The notes: generated from the sequence alone by a model not told the origin. A stretch of 64,000 nucleotides of DNA from Oscillospiraceae bacterium MB08-C2-2 (GCA_035621215.1 CP141729.1:1882944-1946943), one strand, 5' to 3'. Shown: positions 24,076-33,343, counted from the stretch's first letter. Program-made: numbers and translations.

Positions 24076-24954
24076 TTAAGATTTTTGTATATACCATAAA
24101 AATGAATCTTCAGTCATTCTTAATATCATCAGCGCATCTTCTTGAACCGGGTTGTCCTCTCCATGTGCTCCTAATCCAGACATTGCACTATATAAAGTTG
24201 CAAAAATTCTATATCTATTTGCCCCTTTATTTTTATCTAGCCAATACTTAAAAATCTTATTTTTCGTGCTTAGCTCTATACCATTCTCTACAATCTGCTC
24301 ATCGGTAGCTTTCAAAATACCTTTTAAATAATCGGAATTATCACTATCAATTTTCGCGAAATATTTTTCGAAGGCAGTTCTGCAGTTATCGATGCAGCTT
24401 TTAAAATTTCCATTACTATAGGTTTCCAAGGCTTCGTTATAATGTCTTAATACCTCTGGGGAATTTCTTAACAGTTCTTTCCTCATAAGCGACATTTGTG
24501 ATTGTCTCTCAATTTCCCCAATGGATAGGTATTGAATTGTATATGTATATCCTGCCTCGCCATAATCTACCTGAAGCTCATACCCTAATAATTCCAACCC
24601 ATTTCTAATTTTATCTATAATTTCATCTTCAATTTCAGTACGTTGTAGTCTACGAAATATTTCATTTAAAAACGCATTAAGTAGTTCTTTATTGTCCTTA
24701 ATCTCATTGCATACTTTCAACATACCCATTTCCGGATTAAAATGATCATTATCATTGCGGTATCCTCGATTAAAGCTATATGGATTAAAAAAATAACCAT
24801 ATTCCTCTATCAATGAAGATGCCCCAATACATCCAAGTATAAGCTCTAATAAACCATTTCCAGTCCTATGTGCAACACGCCTTATGGGTATGTCTAAAAA
24901 GCTGCACAATTGAGCTAAACTTTTATCTTCCTTACTATCCAATACAACACCCAT
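24076..24954 (-). CDS. HEPN/Abi-C-like protein of defence operon
   Basis: A 292-residue protein, not firmly assigned. The C-terminal 120 residues (ALETYSNGNFKSCIDNCRTAFEKYFAKI through GLGAHGEDNPVQEDALMILRMTEDSFLW) resemble abortive-infection C-terminal / HEPN-type helical domains, in which an Arg-rich helix and an AHG-type His can form an RNase site. The N-terminal half contains DIPIRRVAHRTGNGLLELILG and no known motif. AGGAGG lies 8 bases before ATG. It is 18 bases downstream of the Ymh-like gene, so surely co-transcribed. The nuclease idea is inference; the protein could equally be a structural or sensing partner. Confidence 0.68.
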   Translation of the reverse strand: MGVVLDSKEDKSLAQLCSFLDIPIRRVAHRTGNGLLELILGCIGASSLIEEYGYFFNPYSFNRGYRNDNDHFNPEMGMLKVCNEIKDNKELLNAFLNEIFRRLQRTEIEDEIIDKIRNGLELLGYELQVDYGEAGYTYTIQYLSIGEIERQSQMSLMRKELLRNSPEVLRHYNEALETYSNGNFKSCIDNCRTAFEKYFAKIDSDNSDYLKGILKATDEQIVENGIELSTKNKIFKYWLDKNKGANRYRIFATLYSAMSGLGAHGEDNPVQEDALMILRMTEDSFLWYIQKS

Positions 24955-24972
24955 ATTTTTATCCTCCTGGTC

Positions 24973-25818
24973 TTATTTATTAGGCATCCGGTGACACTCA
25001 TCCAGATATTTGTGAGCAAACGATATTAGTGTCAAAATATCTAAAGCCTTTGTCTCTTCTATCATCCAGTTAATTTTAGGAGTATGAGCTGCTGGGTTTC
25101 TTACCAAATGAAATATAGCTTCTAATAATTCTTTTACTCCAGTAAACTCACTTTTCTCACTATCTGTCTGCATAGAATTAAAAAAAAGATATGGATCACC
25201 TTTAGCAAATGCTTTTTGGAACAACTCACCACCATCTGAAGATAAACCAGTTATTTGGCGTACTCTCTCTGCAAGTCCTTTAGCCGCTTCAAACACTGCG
25301 TCATAGTAGTCTTTACGCAGATAATCTTTTATACAATATTTTTGTACCTCATTGTGAATTGCCCTATTATAAAGTTCCCGCTTTAGATGATTCATACGCC
25401 TATCTACTTCATCCAATGTTGTTGCCTGTTCTACATCAACGACTTTCCCTTCTTTACTAACAGATAGACCAGCCAATAATAACACTTTATTAGTTTCTTC
25501 TAAAAGATGAAGGTATTTTTCTCTATTACTTTGTACTGTAAAAGCAACGGGATTTAGCGCTTTGGCAATGAAGTCAAAGACTCGTTGAAGCGATTTATTG
25601 GTATTTATTTCATTCGCCAAACAATTATACAGCCAATCTCGTTTATTCAAGCCTAATGTATAGGTGTAACCATTACTAGACTTTCCATCATCAACCAAGG
25701 TTATTTGACTCTGTTGCAATAACCCAGACAATTCGCTTTTTGAAAACCCTTCACTGGTATGAGCTAAAACATCACACACTGCTTTTAATTGCTGTTGATC
25801 CAACATTTTTGCTGTCAT
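24973..25818 (-). CDS. TIGR02391/Ymh-like protein of defence operon
   Basis: A 281-residue protein whose C-terminal half matches the TIGR02391 (Ymh) family: NEVQKYCIKDYLRKDYYDAVFEAAKGLAERVRQITG, GGELFQKAF, and VKELLEAIFHLVRNPAAHTPK followed by EALDIL-type helices. The RNPAAH signature is a HEPN-like RNxxxH motif often seen in RNases and Abi proteins. The N-terminal half (MLDQQQLKAVCDVLAHTSEGFSKSELSGLL) is typical of the family partner region. GGAGG lies 7 bases before ATG. The family is common in defence islands, but its biochemical role is not established. It is third in the operon, between the AlbA_2 and HEPN-like genes. Confidence 0.72.
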   Translation of the reverse strand: MTAKMLDQQQLKAVCDVLAHTSEGFSKSELSGLLQQSQITLVDDGKSSNGYTYTLGLNKRDWLYNCLANEINTNKSLQRVFDFIAKALNPVAFTVQSNREKYLHLLEETNKVLLLAGLSVSKEGKVVDVEQATTLDEVDRRMNHLKRELYNRAIHNEVQKYCIKDYLRKDYYDAVFEAAKGLAERVRQITGLSSDGGELFQKAFAKGDPYLFFNSMQTDSEKSEFTGVKELLEAIFHLVRNPAAHTPKINWMIEETKALDILTLISFAHKYLDECHRMPNK

Positions 25819-25902
25819 TTAATCACCTCCATGTATTTAAAGTGAAAGTATATAATAAACAATTTAATAATTATATTTCTGTTTAAGTGTCAACTCATTC
25901 GC

Positions 25903-27045
25903 TTAATAATTAGCTCTAAAATCATTTAGCATCTTTTTCAAGATAAGTGCATTTGTATAATCTTTTTTAAAAGCACTCATCATATATCCCTCTATATTTG
26001 GAAAAAGAGGAAGTTTTCCTTCAAAATCGGAAGAATTATAGTCAGTATAATTTTCTTTCACAAACTTATCGAATCTTGCCTTCTCAAGCTCTGAATCAAA
26101 GATAAGAATGCACTCTAAGAAACGTCTCCTTGATGTTTGTTCCTCATCCATATCATCAGTAATATAGAACTTATGAACAATATACTCCATTGACTCTTTA
26201 ATAAGATACTTATAACTAATATCCCAATTCATTCTGTTTCTATCTAACGATAATCCTGCTATTTTTGGAGTGGCCGTGAAATATCTACCCCCATCTAAGG
26301 CTGCCCCTCCCAAAGAATCTAATATTGTTTGATGATAATAGAGATTGATATCATACCAATGAGGACGACTATCATATTGCCCAAACAGATAGAACTCATA
26401 TCCATCCCTGTTATCTGCAGCCGAGACCTGTTCTATTACGAATTCTGGTGCATACTTATAATACCTTCTTGATTCATCAGCCGAGTCAACCCAATCTGAT
26501 GGACTTTGCAAATACAGAATGACACGTTCAAGTGCTGTAGCATCTATTCCAAAGCGCTTTTTCCAAAGCATTTCAATAATATTAATGTCAGCCGAAGAGT
26601 TTTTCGGTGTATTAGTATCCATAATGCGAACATATATGTTGTTTGCAAAAACTCCCTGATATTGCTCCGTCAAATAATACGGAGTATTGCGATCATTATG
26701 TATGATTATTACATCAATAGTTTTTTCAGATAAGAGAATTGATTGAACTGTAACAGTGGGTCTGATTCCACCAGCGAATTTTTTATCACGCAAAAAAGAT
26801 ACTAAATCTTGTGTTTTCTTCCGGTGAGAATCATCTACGATGTCTTGTATTTCATAGTCTCTTTCTTCATCAACACCGATAATAATCAAGCCATCTTTGC
26901 TTGATAAATTATTCGCCATGCAAATAATATCATGCAGAAGATCAGCCTTATTGCCATACCATTCCCGTTTAAAATCCCAATGATCACCTTCTTGTTTCAA
27001 GGAGATTAAGCTGTCGACCTGCTCAGTTAAATCTTGTATATTCAT
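25903..27045 (-). CDS. AlbA_2/Schlafen-like domain protein of defence operon
   Basis: A 380-residue protein with an N-terminal AlbA_2 (Schlafen-type) domain: ISLKQEGDHWDFKREWYGNKADLLHDIICMANNLSSKDGLIIIGVDEE, where E..DFK and the GLIIIGV strand are the hallmarks, then about 90 residues of the same fold to VFANNIYVRIMDTNTPKNSSA. The rest is unassigned. Schlafen-like domains can cleave or bind RNA, tRNA or DNA, and AlbA_2 proteins occur beside helicases in defence islands. AGGAGATG lies 6 bases before ATG. It follows the truncated helicase by 28 bases, so the two were probably co-transcribed before the IS21 insertion. Confidence 0.8.
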   Translation of the reverse strand: MNIQDLTEQVDSLISLKQEGDHWDFKREWYGNKADLLHDIICMANNLSSKDGLIIIGVDEERDYEIQDIVDDSHRKKTQDLVSFLRDKKFAGGIRPTVTVQSILLSEKTIDVIIIHNDRNTPYYLTEQYQGVFANNIYVRIMDTNTPKNSSADINIIEMLWKKRFGIDATALERVILYLQSPSDWVDSADESRRYYKYAPEFVIEQVSAADNRDGYEFYLFGQYDSRPHWYDINLYYHQTILDSLGGAALDGGRYFTATPKIAGLSLDRNRMNWDISYKYLIKESMEYIVHKFYITDDMDEEQTSRRRFLECILIFDSELEKARFDKFVKENYTDYNSSDFEGKLPLFPNIEGYMMSAFKKDYTNALILKKMLNDFRANY

Positions 27046-27073
27046 GGAACATCTCCTTAGGTTTACTTTATCG

Positions 27074-28941
27074 CTATCTCATGGTATTCGCAACCACCAT
27101 AGGATCGTACGATTTTAAACTCCATTCATCACTTTCGCATTCAAAATACAAACCATTGATATTTGCTATTTCCCGAAAAGGCAATTCCTCTATTGATTCT
27201 ACTTTTTCATAAAAATATCCGTCACTTGAAGATAGAAATAATTCACCACCATTTTCGCGAAGGTATAATTTATCAGGGAGGTTCGCTTTTTTCCATGTGA
27301 AAGTTGGGAAAGATATCTTTCTAGGTAATTGTTCTCTTGCAGACTCTGAAAGCAATTCAATCCACACTTTGACTCCATCTGAAATAGCTATCTCCTGAAA
27401 AGGAAAGTCTAATAAAATCTGTTTAATTTCTGAAATATCTTTATCCATAAAAATTTCAAAAGAAGAAAGTTCTAGTGCAGCACTTCTAGAGCGCACACCA
27501 GCCATATATATGTTTGCTGCTGCTAAATTTGGTAAGCCAAGTTCAACGAACATTGCAAGTGATGCATATGCTTGGACAATATTTTCTTCAGACTCAGAGT
27601 CAAACATTTGAGAGATCGCATGAATAATCCATGGCAATGTAAAACCATAGTAATCTTTAGAAATTTTATCCGCTCCTGGTTCTAATTCTACTATTTTAAC
27701 AAGAGGAGCCCCATAAATCCAGTGACAACGTACCCTATCTAAAACCATCTGATTTGGTACTGTATCCATCAAAGTATGTGCATTCTCATTGCTCCAGATC
27801 TCGATTTCTCGGATAGTACTGTCAATTATTTTATTATGAGTACCATCATCTCCAAAAGATTGAATAAATGCTAAAATAAGTGTTCTGAAATAATCAGTAT
27901 TTTCAAATATCATCTTAGATATCGAAAGAGGGACCCCTGATGCAATGAGTTTTTTCCTGACAGATTTATTTGGTATCCGGTTCAATAGTGCCGTAGTCCT
28001 AGCGCGTAACAGATCTATATAACTCTCTTCATCCTTAACTTCCGCTTGGATAAGTGCTAACGATTTTCTAAAAACATCATCAATCCAGTCAACCTCATCA
28101 TCTTCATTAAAATCTTCATGCATTGCAAGTAGTTCATCATCTAAATAATCAAAAATCACATTCAATGATTCAATATATTTTTCATTGATATCTGTATCTA
28201 CAAAGTCATTTGCAATAGCTTCAACAAGCAAATTAAAATCAGTATTTGTTTGTCTAGAAACTTGACAAAGATATCTTAACGCAACAAGTATACCACTTTG
28301 TACCTTTTCCATATTTTGATTATTAAAATAACTATGAGCAAGTCTTCTATTTTTATCTATTTGCCATTGTTCTTCAGTGGTATCAATAGCATAAAGAATT
28401 TTTCCTTCAACATCAGAAAAAGCACGTCCAGCTCTCCCACAAATATTCCAAAAGTCTCTTATACTAATTGTTTCATTGGAATAATAGGGTGTGGATACAA
28501 TTACAGTTGATATTCCAACATTTACCCCTTGCCCAAGTGTAGATGAAGCTATAATTATTAAAGGGGGCTTAGAGCGCATAAGCTTTTCTATAGCAATACG
28601 TACAAGTGTTGGAAGGCGATTATTATGGCAAATAACCCCCTTCTTCGCAGCAACTAAAACAATATCGTCATCACTAAGTTCTTCAGTACATACACTTTCA
28701 AAAACATTCCACAAAGAATGATCCCATGGGTAATCTTTCGGTTGATTCCCCAGCGCTAAAAGTACACTTGCAGCCAGTCCTTCGATTGAATTTGCTCTTG
28801 CAGAATATATCATAACTGTTCCCGTTTGGGCTAATCGAACTGCTGTAGCAGCAACAGCTTCTTTTTTGTTTTTTGGAAATGGAGTTCTTCTAGTCCCAAA
28901 TCCCAATGGTTTTTTCTGTATAAAATTAGGGTTAAATGGTT
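27074..28941 (-). pseudogene. Superfamily 2 helicase, 5' end removed by IS21 element
   Basis: About 620 codons of a large SF2 helicase remain. The C-terminal helicase domain is present: MIYSARANSIEGLAASVLLAL (motif IV region), PPLIIIASSTLGQGVNVGISTVIVS (motif V) and FWNICGRAGRAFSDVEG (motif VI, as in Ski2-like/HamB-type helicases). A long C-terminal region follows. The Walker A and DExH motifs are missing because the frame runs into the IS21-family left end at 28942; an ATG inside the IS could give an N-terminally fused product but not an active helicase. It would have been the first gene of the defence-like operon. Whether the missing part survives elsewhere cannot be seen. Confidence 0.85.
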
Positions 28942-29063
28942 TGTCAGCGCCGATGATAAAATGAAGGAAAGTGCCAATTAAAAAATGCAGTTTTCTGGCG
29001 GATAGGGATGACATATGATACACTTTTTTCTGTCTGTAAAAAGCAGATAGAAAGGGTGGCAAA

Positions 29064-30299
29064 ATGGAAGGAGACAACTGGATGGACATCCGAAGCGACC
29101 GCCAAAAAGGAATGAGCTACACAGAGATCGCCCGCAAGTACAACATAGACCCACGCACAGCAAAACGATATGCCCAGGCCGACACAAAACCGGTGTACAG
29201 CCTGACAGATCCCAAGCCATCAAAACTGGATCCATACAAAGAACAGATTGACGTGTGGCTGGAAGAAGCGCCGTATTCGGCGCTGCGGATACTGGAGAAG
29301 ATCAAGGAAATGGGATTTCCGGGAGAATACTCCATCGTGAAGCACTACGTGCGAGGGAAAAAAGGACAGTTGGATGAGAAAGCAACGGTGCGGTTTGAGA
29401 CGATGCCGGGGCTACAAGGCCAGGTGGACTGGGCATTCTTTGAAGATCATGTTGTGCTGGAAGATGGGAAACAGAAGAAGCTGTACTGCTTCCTGATGGT
29501 GCTGGGATACTCCCGGATGCGGTACATAGAATTTGTGACGGACATGAGCACCAACACGCTGATCCGCTGCCACCAGAACGCATTTCGGTACTTTCACGGC
29601 TACCCGGAGGAGATACTGTACGACAACATGAAGCAGGTGGTCGTCAAGCGTCTGCTCCGGCAGGAGGACAGCACGCTCAACCGACAATTTGAGGATTTTG
29701 CTGGATTCTACGGGTTCAAGCCGGTATTGTGCCGACCCTACCGGGGCCAGACAAAGGGCAAGGTGGAGCGGACAGTGGCGTTTGTTCGGGATAATTTCAT
29801 GGTGGGAATCCGGTACAATTCGCTTGACGACCTAAACGGACAGGCCGTGGCATGGTGCAACAAGGTCAATGGGAAAGTGCACGCCACCACAAATGAGATT
29901 CCATTTGAGAGGCTAAAAAAAGAGGGCCTCAGCCCCCTTTCCAGAGAATATATCATCGACAAAATCAACCTGCGCCGGGTACAAAAAGACTGCCTCATCT
30001 CGTATGCCGGCAATCAGTATTCTGTACCAGCAGAATACGTCGGCAGAGATGTGGCAGTCGTAGCCCTGGACAACATGCTTGCCGCCTACTACGAAGGAAA
30101 GCAAATCGCCCTGCACCGCATATCGTACCAGAAAAAAGATATGGTAGTCAATGCCCAACATTACCGAAGATTAACCCTTAAGCAATCATTTGACATCGAA
30201 AACACCTTGCTGGACGGCGACAATGTCATTGATTTTCCTATCCGGCCGCCAAGTCTGTCCGCATACGATGAAGTAGCGGAGGTGGCGCAGTATGAGTGA
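29064..30299 (+). CDS. istA: IS21-family transposase IstA
   Basis: The 411-residue DDE/RNase-H-fold transposase contains an N-terminal helix-turn-helix (MDIRSDRQKGMSYTEIARKYNIDPRTAKRYA) and an integrase core starting GLQGQVDWAFFEDHVV with the first catalytic Asp, EILYDNMKQVVV with the second Asp, and PYRGQTKGKVERTVAFV with the Glu. A C-terminal beta domain follows (QYSVPAEYVGRDVAVV). AAGGGTGG precedes ATG. The gene appears full length, so the element could still be active. It overlaps istB by 8 bases. Confidence 0.95.
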   Translation: MEGDNWMDIRSDRQKGMSYTEIARKYNIDPRTAKRYAQADTKPVYSLTDPKPSKLDPYKEQIDVWLEEAPYSALRILEKIKEMGFPGEYSIVKHYVRGKKGQLDEKATVRFETMPGLQGQVDWAFFEDHVVLEDGKQKKLYCFLMVLGYSRMRYIEFVTDMSTNTLIRCHQNAFRYFHGYPEEILYDNMKQVVVKRLLRQEDSTLNRQFEDFAGFYGFKPVLCRPYRGQTKGKVERTVAFVRDNFMVGIRYNSLDDLNGQAVAWCNKVNGKVHATTNEIPFERLKKEGLSPLSREYIIDKINLRRVQKDCLISYAGNQYSVPAEYVGRDVAVVALDNMLAAYYEGKQIALHRISYQKKDMVVNAQHYRRLTLKQSFDIENTLLDGDNVIDFPIRPPSLSAYDEVAEVAQYE

Positions 30300-31089
30300 A
30301 GTTTTGTACGAGCGACTCAAAGAAAACCTGGAATCCCTCAAAATGCGCAATACCCTGGAGATCATCGACAACTACCTGGAACGAGCTATCAAGGATGAAC
30401 TCAACATTGTGGATGTCCTCGATCATATCTTCACCGAAGAGGCTAGGAGCAAGCGTCAGAGAGCTTACGAGAAGCAGATTCAGATGTCCGGCTTCCCCAT
30501 CAAGAAGACCTTGGAGGACTTTGATTTCTCTTTTCAACCCTCCATCGACAAGCGCCAGATCGACGAGCTTTCTACCATGCGGTTCGTGGAGAATGCTGAG
30601 AATGTAGTGTTTTTGGGGCCACCTGGCGTTGGCAAAACCCATCTGGCCAATGCGCTGGGTATGGTTGCCGCCAAAAACCGCTACTCCACCTACTACATCA
30701 ACTGCCATACCCTCATTGAGCAGCTGAAGAAAAGCCACTACGAGAATCGGCTACCAGACAAACTCCGCACCCTCATCCGTTACAAGGTGCTCATCATCGA
30801 CGAAATTGGGTATTTGCCCATGGATATTCAAGGCGCTAACTTGTTCTTTCAACTCATTGCCAAAAGATACGAGAAAGCCTCTACCATCTTTACCTCAAAC
30901 AAGACTTTTTCCCAGTGGAATGAAGTTTTTGCCGATGTTACCATTGCTTCCGCTATCCTCGACAGAGTGCTTCACCACTGTACCGTCATCAACATCAAGG
31001 GCGAAAGTTATCGCCTGAAAGAGCGCAAAGAGTACATGAAGCAAAAGCAGCAAATCGTCAATACCTTGTTTGAGCAGAACGCTCAGTAA
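30292..31089 (+). CDS. istB: IS21-family helper ATPase IstB
   Basis: A 265-residue DnaC-like AAA+ ATPase that assists IstA in target selection and strand transfer. It shows Walker A GPPGVGKTHLANALG (about residues 105-119), Walker B VLIIDEIGYLPMD, a sensor region STIFTSNKTFSQWNEVF and an arginine-finger-like ILDRVLHHCTVINIKGESYRLKERK. It overlaps the end of istA, so it is translationally coupled, as is standard for this family. The frame is complete. Confidence 0.95.
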   Translation: MSEVLYERLKENLESLKMRNTLEIIDNYLERAIKDELNIVDVLDHIFTEEARSKRQRAYEKQIQMSGFPIKKTLEDFDFSFQPSIDKRQIDELSTMRFVENAENVVFLGPPGVGKTHLANALGMVAAKNRYSTYYINCHTLIEQLKKSHYENRLPDKLRTLIRYKVLIIDEIGYLPMDIQGANLFFQLIAKRYEKASTIFTSNKTFSQWNEVFADVTIASAILDRVLHHCTVINIKGESYRLKERKEYMKQKQQIVNTLFEQNAQ

Positions 31090-31174
31090 TCTAACTTTAT
31101 ACCCGACATTCCTCCCGCCGAAAACCTACAAAATTTATTCGGCGTTTTATTGCAAATTTAAACCGCCGTTGACA

Positions 31175-31339
31175 TTGCTTACTGCCAAAGCCACCGGTAC
31201 AGAAATACAGCTGATGCTCTGCACTGCGATGGGCTTCAGGCAGTACGGCTGCACTCAGTACAACCACCTTTCCCTCCAGTGATATGTCATATCCGGTCTG
31301 CCGGCAGTCCTGCGAAGCTAAAAGCTTTTTTTCTTCCAC
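31175..31339 (-). pseudogene. Conjugative-element accessory gene, cut by IS21 end
   Basis: A GTG at 31339 with AAGGAG 9 bases upstream begins EEKKLLASQDCRQTGYDISLEGKVVVLSAAVLP and reads HQLYFCTGGFGSK before entering the right end of the IS21 element. The pattern VVVLS..L.PE and L..CTGGFG resembles small proteins of Firmicutes conjugative elements whose function is unknown. About 54 codons remain; the C-terminal part is missing. It lies 3 bases after the upstream AbrB-like gene, so it was the tail of that operon. Confidence 0.6.
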
Positions 31340-31342
31340 GAA

Positions 31343-31627
31343 TTAATTCTCCTTCCTTTGCTTAAGCAGCTCCGTTAAATCGGTGATAAGACTTAGCTGC
31401 GTGTCATCCGGCATACGCTTGATAGCAGCGCGAACATAAGCCTCCACCGCTTCGGGGGATTGGTCTCCCACCTCAATAAGCTCCACCTTTTGTATGCTTA
31501 CTGCACCCTGACGGACATTCAGCTTTACGATATCGCCGTAGTCCAATCCGGATGCTGAGCGCATGTCCTTGGGAATCAGCACTCTGCCCTTACTGTCGAT
31601 AATGCGGTATGTGTTTTTTGCGTTCAT
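31343..31627 (-). CDS. AbrB/SpoVT/MazE-type DNA-binding protein
   Basis: A 94-residue swapped-hairpin DNA-binding protein. YRIIDSKGRVLIPKDMRSASGLDYGDIVKLNVRQGAVSI is the classical SpoVT/AbrB domain; the C-terminal part is helical and acidic. It acts as a regulator or as an antitoxin. The start overlaps the stop of the upstream AbrB-like gene in an ATGA, and AGGAGGG lies 9 bases before it. It belongs to a mobile-element-type accessory module (AbrB, AbrB, DNA methylase) and could regulate it. No toxin gene is beside it. Confidence 0.85.
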   Translation of the reverse strand: MNAKNTYRIIDSKGRVLIPKDMRSASGLDYGDIVKLNVRQGAVSIQKVELIEVGDQSPEAVEAYVRAAIKRMPDDTQLSLITDLTELLKQRKEN

Positions 31628-32061
31628 ACAAAGTAACCCTCCTTTTCCATAACCTCCCGAACGGTATCGGGGTGAATACCAAGCTCTTGAAAGAGCCCAG
31701 TCAGCTCCTCTGGCAGCTGATTTAAAATATCTGAGGCAAAAATGACAATGGCGCCGTCCCCACAGATGATTTCCAGAGCACTGTCGGCAGGAATTCCCGC
31801 ATCCTCCAGCAGTTCTTCCGGCAGATTCAAACTGTTCTCGTCATCTGATTTATCCTCATCCTCCGGTGCATCCGACAAAGCACACAATGGTACGGCAACC
31901 TCGATGCCGGATTGGGTAAGCAAAAGCAGAGGGGCTGATTGCTCCCCCTGGGATGCAAGAATAACATCGACCTGTTCACCGGGTGTCAGCCCTGCAGGAA
32001 TTGCAGGAAACGTCAGAAGTCCATGGGAATCGACGACCGCTTTTGTTTTCATAATTTTCAT
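31624..32061 (-). CDS. AbrB-like regulatory protein with acidic insert
   Basis: A 145-residue protein with two parts: an N-terminal AbrB-like hairpin (MKTKAVVDSHGLLTFPAIPAGLTPGEQVDVILAS) and a second one after an acidic stretch (DEDKSDDENSLNLPEELLEDAGIPADSALEIICGDGAIVI), so it may contain two swapped-hairpin domains in one chain. It overlaps the next AbrB-like gene by 4 bases. GGAGG lies 9 bases before the ATG. Probably a DNA-binding partner or antagonist of its neighbour; function inferred from the fold only. Confidence 0.7.
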   Translation of the reverse strand: MKIMKTKAVVDSHGLLTFPAIPAGLTPGEQVDVILASQGEQSAPLLLLTQSGIEVAVPLCALSDAPEDEDKSDDENSLNLPEELLEDAGIPADSALEIICGDGAIVIFASDILNQLPEELTGLFQELGIHPDTVREVMEKEGYFV

Positions 32062-32103
32062 AGAATATTTCCTCCTTCATTAATATCCCTTGCGGGAGTT
32101 GGG

Positions 32104-33033
32104 TTATTGGTCAAAGAAAAGACCGGTGTCAAAAAGATTGAGCTGTGATGGCATATCCAGCAACCTTTCACCGGTATCATAGTTGGAAATCAGTACCTCA
32201 GCGTACTCACTTCCATTGTCATAGCGCTGCGCCAGATTATTGAGACGGCTGACCGATTCGATCTGGAAGTCTTTATACAACTCCCTGATGAATTCGCAGT
32301 CGTTATAGCTGACCAGAAATTTACCCTTGCAGGCTGTCAGCGTGTCCCGTAAGCGATAATGATCCTCCTTTCTGAATTCAACAGCATAATGTCCTTCTGT
32401 CTGGTAATAGGGAGGATCGCAATAAATGAAAGCATTCTCTCTGTCGTACTGTCGGATGAGGTCTTCAAAGTCCTTGTTCTCTATGACCGTATCCTTTAAA
32501 CGAACATTGGCCTGCCAGAGCAGGTGGAAGGCTTTCCGGATATCAAAGGGCTGACAGCCAAAGCTAGTGCATCCGCTTCCGTAACTGTATCGAATGAGTT
32601 TATAGAAAGCGGCGGCACGCTTGACATCATTCATGACTGCTTTCTCTGTAAGAATCTGCCGGATGTCTTCATACTCAAGTGGGGAGAGATATCGCTCGGC
32701 AAGTACTAACTCCTTTGCGAGATACTCACTAGTAAATTCCTGCTTCTCCAAATATCTGCGAAGCACACCAAACTCATCTCGCCCATTCAGCGGCAGGAAG
32801 TTCAGTTCCTGAATCAGTGCAAGGGTTTGCTCCTTAGCACACCGGAACATGTTCGTGAGGTCGTAGTTAAAATCGTTGTACACCTCCATGGCAGTATCAA
32901 TTGGCCGACCGAACAGCACCCAGCCACCGCCGCCGAAAACCTCAATATACCGCCCGAACTCTTTGGGCATTCTCTGATAGATCAACTCCCGCAATGCTTT
33001 TTTTCCACCCACCCAGCTGATGATGCTGTTCAT
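32104..33033 (-). CDS. DNA adenine methylase (D12 class)
   Basis: A 309-residue N6-adenine DNA methyltransferase. The SAM-binding motif I appears as ISWVGGKKALRELI and EVFGGGGWVLFG, and the catalytic motif IV DPPY lies in NAFIYCDPPYYQTEGHY. This type is frequent in conjugative elements of Firmicutes, where it probably protects the element or tunes its expression; no cognate restriction enzyme is adjacent. The ATG at 33033 is preferred because GGCAGGTG lies upstream; a longer in-frame start overlaps the next gene. It is followed by the AbrB-like pair. Confidence 0.9.
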   Translation of the reverse strand: MNSIISWVGGKKALRELIYQRMPKEFGRYIEVFGGGGWVLFGRPIDTAMEVYNDFNYDLTNMFRCAKEQTLALIQELNFLPLNGRDEFGVLRRYLEKQEFTSEYLAKELVLAERYLSPLEYEDIRQILTEKAVMNDVKRAAAFYKLIRYSYGSGCTSFGCQPFDIRKAFHLLWQANVRLKDTVIENKDFEDLIRQYDRENAFIYCDPPYYQTEGHYAVEFRKEDHYRLRDTLTACKGKFLVSYNDCEFIRELYKDFQIESVSRLNNLAQRYDNGSEYAEVLISNYDTGERLLDMPSQLNLFDTGLFFDQ

Positions 33034-33037
33034 TTTT

Positions 33038-33241
33038 TCACCTGCCTTTACTGCGGCGGTTGATGGCATCAACATCCGTTTTCATACAGGTTCCATCCGG
33101 ACTCCAGCAAATGAAACCGACACGGGGATAGGGACAGCCCTCGCAGCGGGAACGCTCGGCTGGCAGCGGCACGCCATAACGTTTGGGGGGACCGGTTGCT
33201 CCCGCACCCGGCTTTTCTAATGGATTTGCTTTTTGATTCAT
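33038..33241 (-). CDS. Small Cys-rich protein of the mobile-element module
   Basis: The 67-residue product has a cysteine cluster C-EGC-PYPRVGFIC-WSPDGTC in the second half, which could bind zinc or an iron-sulfur cluster, after a basic, Gly/Pro-rich N-terminus. AAGGAG lies 8 bases before ATG and the stop is only 4 bases from the methylase start, so translation is coupled. The family is not recognised with confidence; similar short proteins accompany DNA methylases in conjugative elements. Another frame over the same DNA is a shadow. Confidence 0.6.
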   Translation of the reverse strand: MNQKANPLEKPGAGATGPPKRYGVPLPAERSRCEGCPYPRVGFICWSPDGTCMKTDVDAINRRSKGR

Positions 33242-33264
33242 GGTTTATGCTCCTTTCGCTGAAA

Positions 33265-33301
33265 ACAAAAAAGGCGCCGCCTTTTTCCAAAGACGACGCC
33301 T
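33265..33301 (-). terminator. Hairpin upstream of the Cys-rich gene
   Basis: On the minus strand AGGCGTCG / CGGCGCCT form a stem followed by a U-run (CCTTTTTTG). It lies between the small unknown gene at 33394-33645 and the Cys-rich gene, so it could attenuate read-through into the methylase module. Confidence 0.65.
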
Positions 33302-33343
33302 CATGTTTTCTTATTCTGTTTATCATAGTTGATTCAGGAAAAA

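Larger units (their letters stand above)
28942..31174 (+). mobile_element. IS21-family insertion sequence (2.2 kb)
   Basis: The element is bounded by imperfect terminal inverted repeats: left TGTCAGCGCCGAT from 28942, right (reverse complement) TGTCAACGGCGGT ending at 31174. A second, subterminal inverted match follows: GCAGTTTTCTGGCGG.. and GTAGGTTTTCGGCGG... It carries istA and istB in the usual overlapping order. The flanks (ATGGTT on the left, TTGCTT on the right) show no clear target-site duplication, and the genes on each side are unrelated and both truncated, so the element marks a rearrangement junction rather than a simple insertion. Confidence 0.88.

Noticed and set aside
28936-31180. 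Target-site duplication around the IS21 element
   Set aside because: ATGGTT and TTGCTT share no exact direct repeat, so none is claimed.
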